Below the pieces are notes generated by a model that saw only the letters and a list, made by a program, of their open reading frames with translations, did not search any database and had not been told where the DNA came from. Below, one piece after another: positions 19,100-29,049 of a stretch of DNA of 64,000 bases. Position numbers and translations under genes: made by a program. Position 1 is the first letter of the stretch; the number at the start of each line of letters is the position of its first letter. The stretch covers positions 627,737 to 691,736 of the forward strand of contig CP094379.1 of NCBI GenBank assembly GCA_030060845.1, written 5' to 3'. The stretch is from Candidatus Midichloria sp. GTDB lineage: Bacteria; Pseudomonadota; Alphaproteobacteria; Rickettsiales; Midichloriaceae.

Positions 19100-19410
19100 T
19101 TTTACTCCATCTTTTAAACCTGGTATATATTGTATGCCAGGGACCGTGTTCTTTTGGGCAATCTCTCCATGATACTGATATGCTTAGCATCTTCAGCATC
19201 GCACGAAAACAACTTATAATGACTAATCTTTAGGACATGCCTCCAATGGGCGTCGTATGCTTTTCTATTATTGGCAATATCTCTTTGTTAAATAGATCTT
19301 CTGATATTTGATATAGACGATCTGGCATTTTTTCCTTTTTAGATGATAATATATCACAACCCTCTTGTTTCAGCTTGGTTGCTAACATTTCCTCATACTT
19401 CTTTTATAAA
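19100..19410 (-). mobile_element. IS5-family fragment, left end and transposase N-terminus
   Basis: Minus-strand sequence carries the element's left leader (TGATATATTATCATCTAAAA) and then ATGCCAGATCG at about 19328. It encodes MPDRLYQISEDLFNKEILPI, and later WRDLPKEHGPWH in a shifted frame. The same leader and N-terminus recur at 33508 and 58050. The catalytic part is missing. Confidence 0.65.
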
Positions 19411-19559
19411 TAAAGTTTATCTACGAAGTAGTCATAACCAATAACCATTTCTTTAAAAGCTGAGTGCCCTATCGAAAATTTGTGCCTAATCACCTCCTTC
19501 TTCTTTGTAATGCATTGCTATAAAGCAATATACAGATATATAGGTAAAAGTCTAGTAAA

Positions 19560-20550
19560 ACTTGATATATTACAATTCTTTTTTATACTTTTTAAACTTG
19601 AAGAGTTAAGAAAATGGTTAGGAATACTTTCAAAGAATTGCTGTTTAAAGGATTAGCAAATAATTCAAAATTTGCATAAAATTTATTATTTGTAACTATA
19701 CCAATACATAAATTTCCATAATTACTCAATTAGATCTAAATTATGATTATATGGAGGCAAAGATAATAGTTCTATCCTGCTATTTTGTAGATATTCTTTT
19801 ATTTTTTTGACTTACGATATCTAGCATTATTACATATTAGGTAAATTTTGCTTTTATCTTGGTTTGTTGCTTCTAATTTCTTTAAAAATTCAATAATATA
19901 ATCGCTATTAACTTTCGGATTATCAGTTGTTACTACTTCTAAATCCTTAAGGTTAATAGCTCCAATAATATGCTTACACTTCTAACCACTAAAACTTGGT
20001 AAAGTTTTAACACTATTCTTTCTAATCCATCTAGATCTTGCTCTGCTTTGATATTGAGAATGAACACTATCCATAAAATACATAGCTTCATCTTTGTTTA
20101 AATTACCTTTAAGCAGACTGTATTACAGTTTAAATTCTTCTTGTTTAGCTAGGTATTAATTTTGGTTTCTTATAACTAAACTTCAATCTGTGTAAAAGTT
20201 TGATTATCCAGCTAATGTATATGAAACACAATGCTGCTTTTCTATGTACAGACCTATATCTCTGGCATAAACATCATTATTATCTTCCAGATGGACTATT
20301 AACTCTTCTTCTTGTTGAACCCTAAGTTTGCTATAACTTCCCCTGGTGCTAATTTTTCTCCTCTATGATAATCCTCCAGATGCTTCCTTATAGCTTCATG
20401 GCCAAAAAAGTAAAATTTCTGATATTTCTATTAGGCTACAGCCTTTATCGTACATTAAAACTGCTTTGATTCTATCACAAGTCCTTTTATCCCTCTCGCT
20501 TCGGTAGTGGATCTTTAATTCTTCTTTTTGCCTACTCTCTATTTATTAGA
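19560..20550 (-). mobile_element. IS630-family transposase, badly decayed
   Basis: On the minus strand, fragments in order match an IS630 transposase of the type common in Rickettsiales. The helix-turn-helix part reads DRIKAVLMYDKGCSLIEISE. Next come HLEDNNDVYARDIGLYI and the first catalytic motif region MYFMDSVHSQYQS, followed by SRWIRKNSVKTLPSFSG. A later part includes NQDKSKIYLICNNARYRKSK, where the family has DNA-(R/A)-xHK. Many stops and shifts break it, so it is dead. Confidence 0.75.
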
Positions 20551-20584
20551 GATATATTTGAGTTATGGACTTCTAATAAATGAA

Positions 20585-20910
20585 GGGCTGATAAACAGGT
20601 GTGGTCCAAAATATTTAGGTAACATGCCTAGCAATTATGGAGTAAAAATGGATATAGTATTTTTATGGACTCAACTACAGTAAAAGTGCACTGTCATGGA
20701 ACGGGAACGTTTTAAAAAAAGAGTAGGCAAAGTATAGGTAGAAACGTGACGGTTAAGGGTACAAAAATACATGTTATAATGACTAATTTTTTGGGGCTTG
20801 CCTCCCACAAGAAGCGCTTTTCTATTATTAGTAATATTCTTTTATTAAATAGGTCTCCTGATAATTTTAGATTTGATAAACTTCATATACTTTCTTTAGA
20901 TTTATTGCTT
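20585..20910 (+). mobile_element. Chimeric inverted IS5-family fragment
   Basis: From about 20640 the plus strand carries the IS5 middle (VFMDSTTVKVHCHGTG in frame pieces). It continues to the shared sequence AAAATACATGTTATAATGAC, after which it switches to the reverse complement of the element's N-terminal part up to about 20870. It then goes back to the plus-strand 3' piece (GATTTGATAAACTTCATATA). At least two inversions or recombinations between copies of the same element are needed to make it. The 63-codon open frame at 20746-20937 is an accident of this join. Confidence 0.5.
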
Positions 20911-20940
20911 TATCTCTTATTAAATAAAACTTCCTAGAGT

Positions 20941-21143
20941 TGCTTTGACACTCGTAAATAATACCCTGTTTGAATTGTGTTTAACTGGATCGCCACATTA
21001 ATCAACTTTAACGCCAAAAAATTTCTTCAATATATCAAAATTCAAGGACTTTACCCATCTTCTTAGCTGGATAATTAACATTGCATCTTCGTTACTATCT
21101 ATGACATACTGTCTATATAAAGAGTGATTTATCCATATAAACA
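20941..21143 (-). pseudogene. Unrecognised coding remnant
   Basis: A 43-codon open stretch on the minus strand reads YRQYVIDSNEDAMLIIQLRR followed by WVKSLNFDILKKFFGVKVD, coding-like but too short to identify. It directly abuts the 3' cut end of the htpG remnant and may belong to another lost gene. Confidence 0.25.
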
Positions 21144-22091
21144 TCATTTCCAATATGCCTGGCTCTCATAGCTTATTCCCTCATCTGTGATGAAAACTCT
21201 TTTTATATACAATTTTACTCTTGATTTTGCTTGCGACCTAAAAAGACCAAAAGGCTTATTTGTTGGAATAAATAAAAGATTAGTATAAGTTAAATTATCT
21301 TCTACTTTATTATGTAGAATAAGCCACAGCTTATCTGGCATATGGCTAATATGATATAGGATTCTTCATATTGCTCTTTAATCATTGAAGCAGCTTCTTT
21401 TAACCATAGTGCTGATGAAGAATTAACTATACTGTAGTGGTCCCATCTTAATCAACCAGCTCTATTGGAAATGATATATGGTCTGAATAGGTTTTGATTA
21501 TATGTTGTATTTTATACTTCTCTAAAAATTCTAGGCTTTCAGGATTTAATTTTAATTCAATAGAAGTACCTGAATTACCTATTGCTTTTTCTTTAGGAGC
21601 TTCTGACACGGTATAGCCACTTTCCCCATCAGAGATTGCCAAACAAAGGTTCGTGCTGAGTTAGCTTTGCGCGAGTATACAGTAACTAGGTCAGCAACCA
21701 TAAAAGCAGAGTGAAAACCAACTCAAATTAGCCTATTAACTCTAAGTTTTGTTTATTTACAATACTTTTGTTCTAAAAACTTCTGCATACCAGAGTTGGC
21801 AATTGTACCAAGATTATTTACTAAATCATCTTTATTCATTCCAATTCCATTGTCTTTAATGTTCAATATACCATTTTTCTTATCAAGGATAATGGCAATT
21901 CTTAGGTCTTGATTGCTCGATATACTACTGTTATGTAACACCTCATACCTTAATTTATCGCATGCATCCGAAGCATTTGATATTAACTCCCTTAAAAAGA
22001 TATCTTTGTTTGTATATATTGAGTGTATAACTAGCTTTAAAACCTTATCTACTTCTGCAGTAAAGTCTTTTCTTATTACATTCACAGCCAT
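21144..22091 (-). pseudogene. htpG: Chaperone HtpG (Hsp90), truncated and frameshifted
   Basis: The N-terminal frame 21753-22091 gives 112 residues with the Hsp90 ATP-binding landmarks [18 protein letters not shown] and [13 protein letters not shown]. Then, after a stop, other frames give IGQFGVGFHSAFMVADLVTV, SDGESGYTV, IIKTYSDHISFPIEL and ALWLKEAASMIKEQYEE. The middle-domain motif EYTNLLFIP-like (LTYTNLLFIPTNKPFGLF) and SRVKLYIKRVFITDEG follow, and homology then ends. The last ~250 residues (C-terminal dimer domain) and parts of the middle are gone. The start lies two bases after aroK ends, so it was once co-transcribed with aroK. Confidence 0.88.
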
Positions 22092-22093
22092 CT

Positions 22094-22636
22094 TTAATAT
22101 AAAACGTTATAATGTTTCTTCAGCCTTGATATAATTATATCAACTATGTAATGAGAGTCTTGCTCAATGCTCTCAACAACCATGTCAGCCTGAGTTGCTA
22201 AATCTTTACTATCATCGATCATTTTTTGCAATATTGCTTTTTTATCCCCAGAATTTAACTCTGGTCTTGTATTACGACGGCTGACTCTATCATATAAAAT
22301 ATCTAGATCTGCAGAGAGCCATATAGTTATAGCTTTGGATTTGATAAATTCACGCAATTCATGATTAGCAAAGCTACCTCCACCAGTAGATAGAACTAAT
22401 TGTCCATAACCTAGAATTTCAGTAATGACTTTTTTTTCTTGCTTTTGGAAATATTCAGCACCCTTAAAATCATGGATATCAACAATAGATAAGCCCTCGC
22501 GCTCCTCTATAACTTTGTCACTATCATAAAATTGCAAATTTAATCTTTTTGCAAGCTTCTTTCCTACTGTACTTTTACCACTCCCCATAATCCCTGCAAG
22601 CACTATAGGTTTATTTAATACTTCTCTTAAACTCAC
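22094..22636 (-). CDS. aroK: Shikimate kinase AroK
   Basis: Phosphorylates shikimate at C3 with ATP, the fifth step of the chorismate pathway. The 180 residues show the P-loop GIMGSGKST at 15-23 and a DSDKVIEER element that binds shikimate (normally D-D). They also show the STGGGSFAN motif and the lid [11 protein letters not shown] with its arginines. Length is normal. It stands intact between IS debris and the dead htpG. The usual partner aroB is not adjacent. Retention suggests chorismate or a derivative is still made, or that this is a lone survivor. Confidence 0.93.
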   Translation of the reverse strand: MSLREVLNKPIVLAGIMGSGKSTVGKKLAKRLNLQFYDSDKVIEEREGLSIVDIHDFKGAEYFQKQEKKVITEILGYGQLVLSTGGGSFANHELREFIKSKAITIWLSADLDILYDRVSRRNTRPELNSGDKKAILQKMIDDSKDLATQADMVVESIEQDSHYIVDIIISRLKKHYNVLY

Positions 22637-23590
22637 TATACTTAAAACTCACTATACTTAATTACATTAAAGGATTTTTATTATTAAATTATATAAAACC
22701 TTTATCCAAAATGATACTTTTTTGCAACAAAAATCTAGCAAGTATGCAAGGGGATTTTCAGTTAATTATTAGCAATAGCAAAAATACAATACAAAAACTC
22801 CAGTAAAAGGAGCCGGCCTATTTGGTTATGTAGATAGAGTAAGAGGAATAAAATTCAACAACAGCATTCAGACCGGCTAATATAGTTTTATGGCAAGCAC
22901 TACATTGTGGCGAAATATACACTTAAGTATGAGATGAAACTCGCAATAACACCAACCACCTTAAGATCATTGCTTAAAAGCCCACCAACATAGAAGAATA
23001 AAATACAAAATGCAATTATCACGCTACCCCCAGAATGCTATATCTGTCAATCCAACAGTAAAGTGATTTAGTAACCAAATTTGTTGAAATTTGTATTTTT
23101 TTACACTTATTTTAATTTCTTTATTAATATGCAGCCCAGCAGCTTGATAAATAACAGCTAAAAGCCAAGGATCACACCCACCTCTCTAGTAACTTGAATT
23201 ACATACAATTCAATGGCATGCTGTTTACTGTTAAAATATTAACAAGGATATCGTTTGATAAAATATGAATCGTTTGATAAAATACGAATAATTAATTTTT
23301 ATATTGTTGAAATTATTGAGCTTATGGGGTTACACTTAAAAGTGTTAAGCAAAAATATAAAGCGTCAAATTAAAGTAGTAAGGTAGTGTGTTTTAAGAAG
23401 AGCAACCAATGCTTCTTTTACAGTAAGCGAGGTAGAACTTCATAGGCTCTTGTGTTATTGGTTTGGTAATGACATAACTAGGGCTTAAGCAAGTTATAGC
23501 TAAATAGTATTGGCGAAACTGTTACTGCCTGTTTTTTGTGTAAAATTTGTGTAAAAAGAAAAGATATAGCAGTTTCTAGCCTATATAAGG
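22637..23590. other. Long gene-poor stretch
   Basis: About 950 bases with no intact frame. On the minus strand near 22900-23030 a hydrophobic run (VIIAFCILFFYVGGLLSNDL) may be a trace of a small membrane protein. Elsewhere only short coding-like pieces occur. No RNA gene or array was seen. Confidence 0.35.
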
Positions 23591-23862
23591 CATGTGGTAA
23601 ATACTTTAGATAGAACTAAAGAAAATATATATTTTTTTAATAAATTAGAGATAATTAGAGAACATAATTACAGGCTATAGGTAAGAAGCTAAGTACTTTG
23701 GATATTGTATCAGAGGAAAAAATAGTGTAAAAAGCCATTAGAAATGCAGTTGAGCATAATCGAGATGAATTGAGGGATAATTCCACAATTGTGGAAGCAG
23801 CAGTGGAATTAGATCATAGTTCAAGTAGTATTGCTGATGTAGGTGTTACAGAGCAATCATAA
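23591..23862 (+). pseudogene. Unrecognised decayed gene upstream of 23887 gene
   Basis: Plus-strand frame reads KKLSTLDIVSEEKIV, a stop, then KAIRNAVEHNRDELRDNSTI and VEAAVELDHSSSSIADV, ending at a TAA at 23860-23862. One in-frame TAA and further breaks upstream mark it as dead. It ends 24 bases before the next gene, so the two may once have formed a unit. Confidence 0.35.
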
Positions 23863-23886
23863 TCAATAATTAAATAGGAGGATAAA

Positions 23887-24399
23887 ATGACAGAAGAAAC
23901 ATCTAAAAAAGGAGGAATTTTAAGCTCTATATATAGCTACTGTCCTTCAACAAAAGCTGTAATATATATTTCAACCACTGTAGGAGGAGTTACAGCAGCA
24001 GCTGTAACATATGCTAAATGGAGCTCTATCGCGATGATACAAAGCGCTGCAGAGGCAGTAAAGTCAGGAGCAGAAAAAGTAGCAAGCCATATTACTGGCA
24101 AGACAGTAATTGGAGCTGCTGCAATTTCAGCACTTGGTTATAGCTCTTATAGCTTATATCAATACTGCTACCCTGGAGCTAAGAATTCAACTAAAGAAGC
24201 CTATATAAGCAACCCATCAGATAAGCAATTAGAAGCTTTAGCACCCAACCCAACAAGAACTTTTCACTATAACCAAAGTGAACAGCATTTTGACCATAGT
24301 ATGACTGGCAATAAAGTTCATGATGAAGAAAAAGTAGGTAGTGAATTTGATGCTCATTATAAAGCCGCATTTGATAGTGGTGGGGCAGAGCATTTTTAA
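23887..24399 (+). CDS. Uncharacterised protein with two membrane segments
   Basis: A 170-residue product of unknown family. A strong AGGAGG at 23876-23881 lies five bases before the ATG, and a good terminator follows the stop, so it looks like a live single-gene unit. Residues 1-20 are polar with Lys/Gly. A small-residue-rich hydrophobic stretch at about 24-45 (VIYISTTVGGVTAAAVTYAK) is followed by a polar loop. A second stretch lies at about 74-93 (VIGAAAISALGYSSYSLYQY). The C-terminal ~75 residues are hydrophilic, His/Asp/Glu-rich, and end in Phe. The Ala/Gly-rich helices suggest a membrane hairpin. No catalytic motif is seen. It is surrounded by dead genes and IS debris, which makes its intact frame notable. 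Confidence 0.6.
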   Translation: MTEETSKKGGILSSIYSYCPSTKAVIYISTTVGGVTAAAVTYAKWSSIAMIQSAAEAVKSGAEKVASHITGKTVIGAAAISALGYSSYSLYQYCYPGAKNSTKEAYISNPSDKQLEALAPNPTRTFHYNQSEQHFDHSMTGNKVHDEEKVGSEFDAHYKAAFDSGGAEHF

Positions 24400-24437
24400 C
24401 TATAATTACGGATAAAAGAACCTTAATTAAAATTTTT

Positions 24438-24475
24438 GGCCTTTAGTGTGAATAACACTAAAGGCCCTTTTATTT
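24438..24475 (+). terminator. Rho-independent terminator
   Basis: A perfect 12-base stem (GGCCTTTAGTGT / ACACTAAAGGCC) with a five-base loop, followed by CTTTTATTT. It lies 38 bases after the stop of the 23887 gene. Confidence 0.85.
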
Positions 24476-24651
24476 ATCAACAGCTTTTTGATTCAAGAGA
24501 TCATACTCTTACAAAAGATTAGTACTCCTTTATTCCTCTGATTAATTTCCTCCATTAATCAGATATACTAATTTTCCTCTTGCTAGTTCCCGAGCTTGGT
24601 TACTAACAAAGGTTGCTTGCTTATTTTTCTCTTCAATATTGTTAATGAGAA

Positions 24652-24880
24652 AAAGTTATAGTACAGCCATCCTTTTGAATCCATCTAACAAACCAACTAT
24701 ATATTGGATCAACATACTGAGCAACTCCAATATCGTCATAGACAGACACAAAAATTCTCTTTACAGGATTATTGATTTCCTCTTCTCCCTCATTACTTAG
24801 AGATAAAATTGAAGAGTTGCCATTTACACCACCACATATAATTAGATTGTACTGAGTAGTATCTAATGCAGAAGTATATG
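24652..24880 (-). pseudogene. Fragment of an unknown gene cut by an IS5 remnant
   Basis: About 75 open codons on the minus strand, including NPVKRIFVSVYDDIGVAQYV and SWFVRWIQKDGCTITFSH, end at a TAA at 24652-24654. Its 5' side runs straight into the 3' end of the IS5-family remnant at about 24870, so an insertion probably cut the gene. The family is not recognised. Confidence 0.35.
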
Positions 24881-25450
24881 AAGTTTATCAAATCGCATAG
24901 CTAATCTACAGTTTGTTTTAATCCTAGCAAATAAACTCTCTATTCTATACCTCTCCATTTATAAATGGTCTTTATATCAAATCTAAAATTCACTCTTCTA
25001 TTCCTTTTATTAGGTATCTCATGCTCAATGTCATTATCTTTAACCAGCTTCGTATTTTATCCGTACCATAAGCCTTTATTTCCATCTTTTTACATCAGCA
25101 CAATTTAGCATCTCCGTCATCTCACTTATCATCTTACAATCAGAATGCGCTGCTCCTGTAACCTGAAATATCTTCTTCTCTCATTATAACATGTATTTTT
25201 ATACCCTTAACTGCTACGTTTTTACCTATACTTTGCTTACCTATCTTTCTAATGCTCCAGTTCCATGATAGTGCACTTTTATTGCAGTTGAGTCCATAAA
25301 CACTATATCTATTTTCAATATCTTCTCCTGTTTTAAGGCGTATAAAATCAGCCATAATAAACCATCTTCATTACGTTTTTTAAACCTGCTAATATTCGTA
25401 TGCCAGAGACCATATTCTTTAGGGCAATCTCCCCGGCATAAGGAGATAGT
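24868..25450 (-). mobile_element. IS5-family remnant lacking the N-terminus
   Basis: The minus strand carries the element from the end of the transposase N-terminal domain through the first catalytic Asp region and on to the 3' part. In broken frames it reads GLLWLILYALKQEKI-like, then IVFMDSTAIKVHYHGTG, then the shared AAAATACATGTTATAATGA sequence. The 3' segment includes MRFDKLHILL-like coding. The 71-codon open frame at 25140-25355 is a shifted reading of it. It is the longest IS5 copy in the window but still inactive. Confidence 0.7.
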
Positions 25451-25683
25451 ATTTTATGATACTGAGAGTAAAAAGGTAAAGAAAAAAGCAAGTATGACCA
25501 GAAATGAGCATTTTCGTAATTTAATAAAACAAAGCCATATAAACAAAGTATTATTATGTAATGACTGATAATTGCTTTGGAGCAAAGGAAAATCTAGAAT
25601 ATATAAATGATTCGAAAAAATATTTTATTATAGGTATTAAATCAAATTGCACTATAGCTTTATCAAAATGATAAAACGCAAGG

Positions 25684-26751
25684 TCAATTTCTTGCAATCC
25701 ATCCTCCACCTAAAACCCTAGTGCCATCATACATCACACAAGCTTGGCCTGGTGTTATGCCTTCATATGGGCCTTGAAGTGACACATTTGCAATACCATC
25801 TTGCGTATTAGTAACTTTAGCAAAGCTACCAGAATGCATGGATCTTAGCTTTACAGAGCACTCTAGAGCTGTTGGTTCGTCTATGAGCCAATTAATGTCT
25901 TTTATTTTTAAATCTTGGGATTTTAGATCAGCTTTACTACCCACAATTACTTGGTTATTTTTTGGATCTATCTTCAGAACATATAGTGGTTCAGCACTTG
26001 TTATCCTTAATCCTCTGCGCTGACCAATTGTATAATAAGCAATACCATTATGTTGGCCAATGATTGTACCATCTTTTAGTACTATATCACCAACTTCAAA
26101 GGCTTCTGGCCTTAATTTTTCAATAATTTTAGTGTAACTACCTTCAGGAGCAAAGCATATATCTTGACTATCTGGTTTATCTGCAACATATAATCCATAC
26201 CTATTAGCTAGGTCTCTAGTGTTGGATTTATTTAAATGACCAACTGGGAACTCTAAAAATTCTAATTGCTCTTTAGTTATAGTAAAAAGGAAATAGCTCT
26301 GGTCTTTTGTAGGATCAAAACCCTTATGAAGTTCTGCAGTACCGTTTCTAATGATTTTTTGTACGTAATGGCCGGTTGCAAGTAAATCTGCGCCTAAATC
26401 CTTAGCTACCTTAAAAAGATCATTAAACTTTACTTTTTGATTACAACGCACACATGGGACTGGCGTCTCACCTCTGATATAGCTACTAGCAAAATCATCT
26501 ATTACAGATTGCTTAAAAACACTCTCATAATTTAGAACGTAATGTGGAATACCAATTTCCTCAGCGGTAATTTGCGCATCGTATATATCTTGTCCAGCAC
26601 AACATGCCCCTTTTTTGCCAACGAAGCTGCTGTAATTATAAAGCTGTAGAGTTACTCCTATCACTGCATGGCCTTGTTCGTGTAATAGTGCTGCAACAGT
26701 TGAACTATCAACTCCTCCAGACATAGCAACAACTATTTTTTTTCTAGACAT
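25684..26751 (-). CDS. mnmA: tRNA-specific 2-thiouridylase MnmA
   Basis: Makes s2U34 in tRNA-Lys, -Glu and -Gln using ATP and relayed sulfur. The 355 residues contain the PP-loop SGGVDSS at 11-17, the catalytic cysteines in CVRC (100, 103) and DICF (199), and the GHY and QSYFLF segments. Length is normal. The start overlaps the yidC end by 19 bases, so it is the last gene of the rpmH-rnpA-yidD-yidC unit. It acts on the same wobble base as MnmG, and the one tRNA in this window (Gln-UUG) is a substrate of both. Confidence 0.97.
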   Translation of the reverse strand: MSRKKIVVAMSGGVDSSTVAALLHEQGHAVIGVTLQLYNYSSFVGKKGACCAGQDIYDAQITAEEIGIPHYVLNYESVFKQSVIDDFASSYIRGETPVPCVRCNQKVKFNDLFKVAKDLGADLLATGHYVQKIIRNGTAELHKGFDPTKDQSYFLFTITKEQLEFLEFPVGHLNKSNTRDLANRYGLYVADKPDSQDICFAPEGSYTKIIEKLRPEAFEVGDIVLKDGTIIGQHNGIAYYTIGQRRGLRITSAEPLYVLKIDPKNNQVIVGSKADLKSQDLKIKDINWLIDEPTALECSVKLRSMHSGSFAKVTNTQDGIANVSLQGPYEGITPGQACVMYDGTRVLGGGWIARN

Positions 26752-28406
26752 AGCCTTTTAATAACAATTTGTTGGATAATTGATAAAATATTGCTCCAAG
26801 TCCAATAAATCACCAATCCTGATGGGAACGAAGCAAAAACAAATAAGAAAATTAAAGGCAAGTACTTCATTACTCGTGCCTGAGTTGGGTCAGCTGGAGC
26901 TGGATTCAAGCTCTGCTGCATATGCATTGTGATGGCCATCAACATAGGTAATACTCCTATCATTAAAAAGGAAGGAGCATGCCATGGAAGTAAACCAAAT
27001 AAGTTAAATATGGTAGTTGGGTCTGGGGCAGATAGATCTTTTAACCACCAGAAAAAAGGAGCATGTCTCATTTCAATAGTAACTGAAAGCACTTTATATA
27101 ATGCAAAAAATACTGGCATCTGTAGAAATAAAGGTAAGCATCCTGACATAGGATTCACCTTTTCTTTTTTGTAAAGTTCCATTACTGCTTTCTGAAAGGC
27201 AACAGTGTCATTACTATACCTTTCTTTAATAGCTACAAGCTGGGGTTGGAGTACCTTTAGTCTATTCATATTTATAAAGCCTTTATATGCAAGGGGGAAT
27301 AATAGTACCTTGATAAAGATGGTTAAAATTAATATTGCCACCCCGAAATTACCTACAACACTATAAAAGTAATTTAGTAATAAGAATATAGGCTTAGTAA
27401 TAAAGTAAAGTATCCCAAAATCGACTGCTCGGTCAAAAAGAGGTATATGGTATTGGTTTTGATACTTGTGCAATAAATCTATATTCTTAGCTCCAGCAAA
27501 TAAGCGTATAATATTATTAAAACTTTGTCCTGGAGATATGGTTATCTTATTTTTTAAGATATATGCTTGATATTTATTGCTAAAGCCAGTCAGTTTTGCA
27601 TTAAATAAAGCATTTGAGTCAGGTAGAATGGAAACGAGCCAATATTTATCAGAAAAGCCTATCCATCCTTTTTGTTGTTTCTTTTCTATACTTTCTTCTT
27701 TTAAATCGCTGAAGCTATATTCAGTAAGTTGATTATCAACCACAGCAATTGCACCTTCGTGCACCATGGCATTAGATTCATTTTGACCATAAGACCTGTT
27801 TACTGAGGCATAAGGGTAGACAACAATATCTTCAGAAGAGGAGTTTTCTACTCCTTGATTAATATTAAATAAATAATTGTCATCTAATGTAATTTTAATA
27901 GTAAACTTAATCCCCTGATCGTTAATCCAGTATAAATTAACAGTATTGAAACTGTTAGTATTGTCTACCTTCCAAATAGTTTTGTTATTCGGCAAATCAA
28001 ATTTATTATTAATACTCAGCCAGCCAAATTCTGCAAAGTAACTTTTTTGAGTGTTTTGTGGTGAAAGCAACACCACTTTATCCTTAGTGTTAAGATCTTG
28101 CTTGTACTTAAGTAATATTAAATCATCTAATCTTGCACCTTGCAGATTTATAGAACCAGAAACATATTCATTAAAAATTCTAACGCGTTTAGATTGCTCA
28201 AAATCTTGCTTTAATATTTCTGAGAGATCTTTGACTATAGATTCAATATAACGCTCTCTTTTTGGTGAAATATTTATTTGGTTATCAATGGTAGCACTAA
28301 TTTCAACTGGCTTGAAGTTTGGGGTAGGTGATGCAAAGAAATACTGCCAACCAAATAAAATTGCTGTGCTTAAAATAACAGCAAGAACTAACCTAAATTG
28401 TTCCAT
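26733..28406 (-). CDS. yidC: Membrane protein insertase YidC
   Basis: Inserts and folds inner-membrane proteins, alone or with Sec. The 557 residues fit the Gram-negative type. An N-terminal anchor helix lies at about 5-24 (LVLAVILSTAILFGWQYFFA), followed by a large periplasmic P1 domain to about residue 330. The conserved five-helix core has YNSVVGNFGVAI-like and MSGCLPLFLQMPVFFALYKV elements, and a final pair of helices ends LCLEKK. It lies 26 bases after yidD and overlaps mnmA, in the classic rpmH-rnpA-yidD-yidC order. Confidence 0.97.
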   Translation of the reverse strand: MEQFRLVLAVILSTAILFGWQYFFASPTPNFKPVEISATIDNQINISPKRERYIESIVKDLSEILKQDFEQSKRVRIFNEYVSGSINLQGARLDDLILLKYKQDLNTKDKVVLLSPQNTQKSYFAEFGWLSINNKFDLPNNKTIWKVDNTNSFNTVNLYWINDQGIKFTIKITLDDNYLFNINQGVENSSSEDIVVYPYASVNRSYGQNESNAMVHEGAIAVVDNQLTEYSFSDLKEESIEKKQQKGWIGFSDKYWLVSILPDSNALFNAKLTGFSNKYQAYILKNKITISPGQSFNNIIRLFAGAKNIDLLHKYQNQYHIPLFDRAVDFGILYFITKPIFLLLNYFYSVVGNFGVAILILTIFIKVLLFPLAYKGFINMNRLKVLQPQLVAIKERYSNDTVAFQKAVMELYKKEKVNPMSGCLPLFLQMPVFFALYKVLSVTIEMRHAPFFWWLKDLSAPDPTTIFNLFGLLPWHAPSFLMIGVLPMLMAITMHMQQSLNPAPADPTQARVMKYLPLIFLFVFASFPSGLVIYWTWSNILSIIQQIVIKRLCLEKK

Positions 28407-28432
28407 CGAATAACCTCAAAAGCTAATTTTTA

Positions 28433-28684
28433 CTAAAAATCTTCGTCAACATAATTACAAAAAGGGTGGCACGAGCCAAATCTTTTCAATGTCTTCCAGA
28501 GCCCTATTATCAATCCATGCTTTTTAAAAGAGAAAATTGCGTATTTTGAGCAAGTTACTTTATATCTGCATGCAGAAGGTAAAATTGGTGATAATATGTA
28601 CCTATACCCTAAAACAAATAAAATAGCTACCTGTGCTAATAAAAAGCTTATTAACTTAAGCAATTTTTTGAGCATATGTATCAA
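28433..28684 (-). CDS. yidD: Membrane protein insertion efficiency factor YidD
   Basis: Small membrane-associated protein that helps YidC. The 83 residues contain RYILSPILPSACRYKVTCSK and, near the end, FGSCHPFCNYVDEDF, the three-cysteine pattern of the family. The first ATG (28682-28684) overlaps rnpA by 29 bases; a second Met three codons later (28673-28675) would shorten the overlap to 20. Either start is plausible. Confidence 0.92.
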   Translation of the reverse strand: MIHMLKKLLKLISFLLAQVAILFVLGYRYILSPILPSACRYKVTCSKYAIFSFKKHGLIIGLWKTLKRFGSCHPFCNYVDEDF

Positions 28685-29036
28685 AACTTATAATAGATTT
28701 CTCCATTCTTTTTATACAAAACATAACCTCTTTCTCTAATTTACTATAAGGAATAATTAACATGCTAGGCTTTGCAACCATAACGCAGTGAAAAGATATG
28801 GTAATATTCTTGCTTAAAACATCAGTTACTAATGATTTCATAATCCTTTTGCAGCGGTTTCTTTGCACTGCTCCTCCTATTTTTTTACTTGCAGTAAAGC
28901 CTATTTTTAAAGCTCTAAGGTCTTCATAATTGGGTATATAAAACAATAAAAAGCTTAAAGAATAAACCTTCAAGCCGCCATTTGTGATTTTTTTAAAATC
29001 TAATGATTTTTTTAGTCTTTGAATGTTAAAAGCCAC
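28656..29036 (-). CDS. rnpA: Ribonuclease P protein component
   Basis: Protein subunit of RNase P, which trims tRNA 5' leaders. The 126 residues show the family fold, with the conserved basic helix AVQRNRCKRIMKSL (RNR motif) near the middle and IGFTASKKIGGA before it. It begins 13 bases after rpmH and overlaps yidD. The RNA subunit rnpB was not found in this window. Confidence 0.95.
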   Translation of the reverse strand: MAFNIQRLKKSLDFKKITNGGLKVYSLSFLLFYIPNYEDLRALKIGFTASKKIGGAVQRNRCKRIMKSLVTDVLSKNITISFHCVMVAKPSMLIIPYSKLEKEVMFCIKRMEKSIISFDTYAQKIA

Positions 29037-29049
29037 TGCATAAGAAAGC

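Noticed and set aside
20746..20937. 63-residue open frame as a gene
   Set aside because: It is produced by the join of inverted IS5 pieces and has no ribosome site or family.
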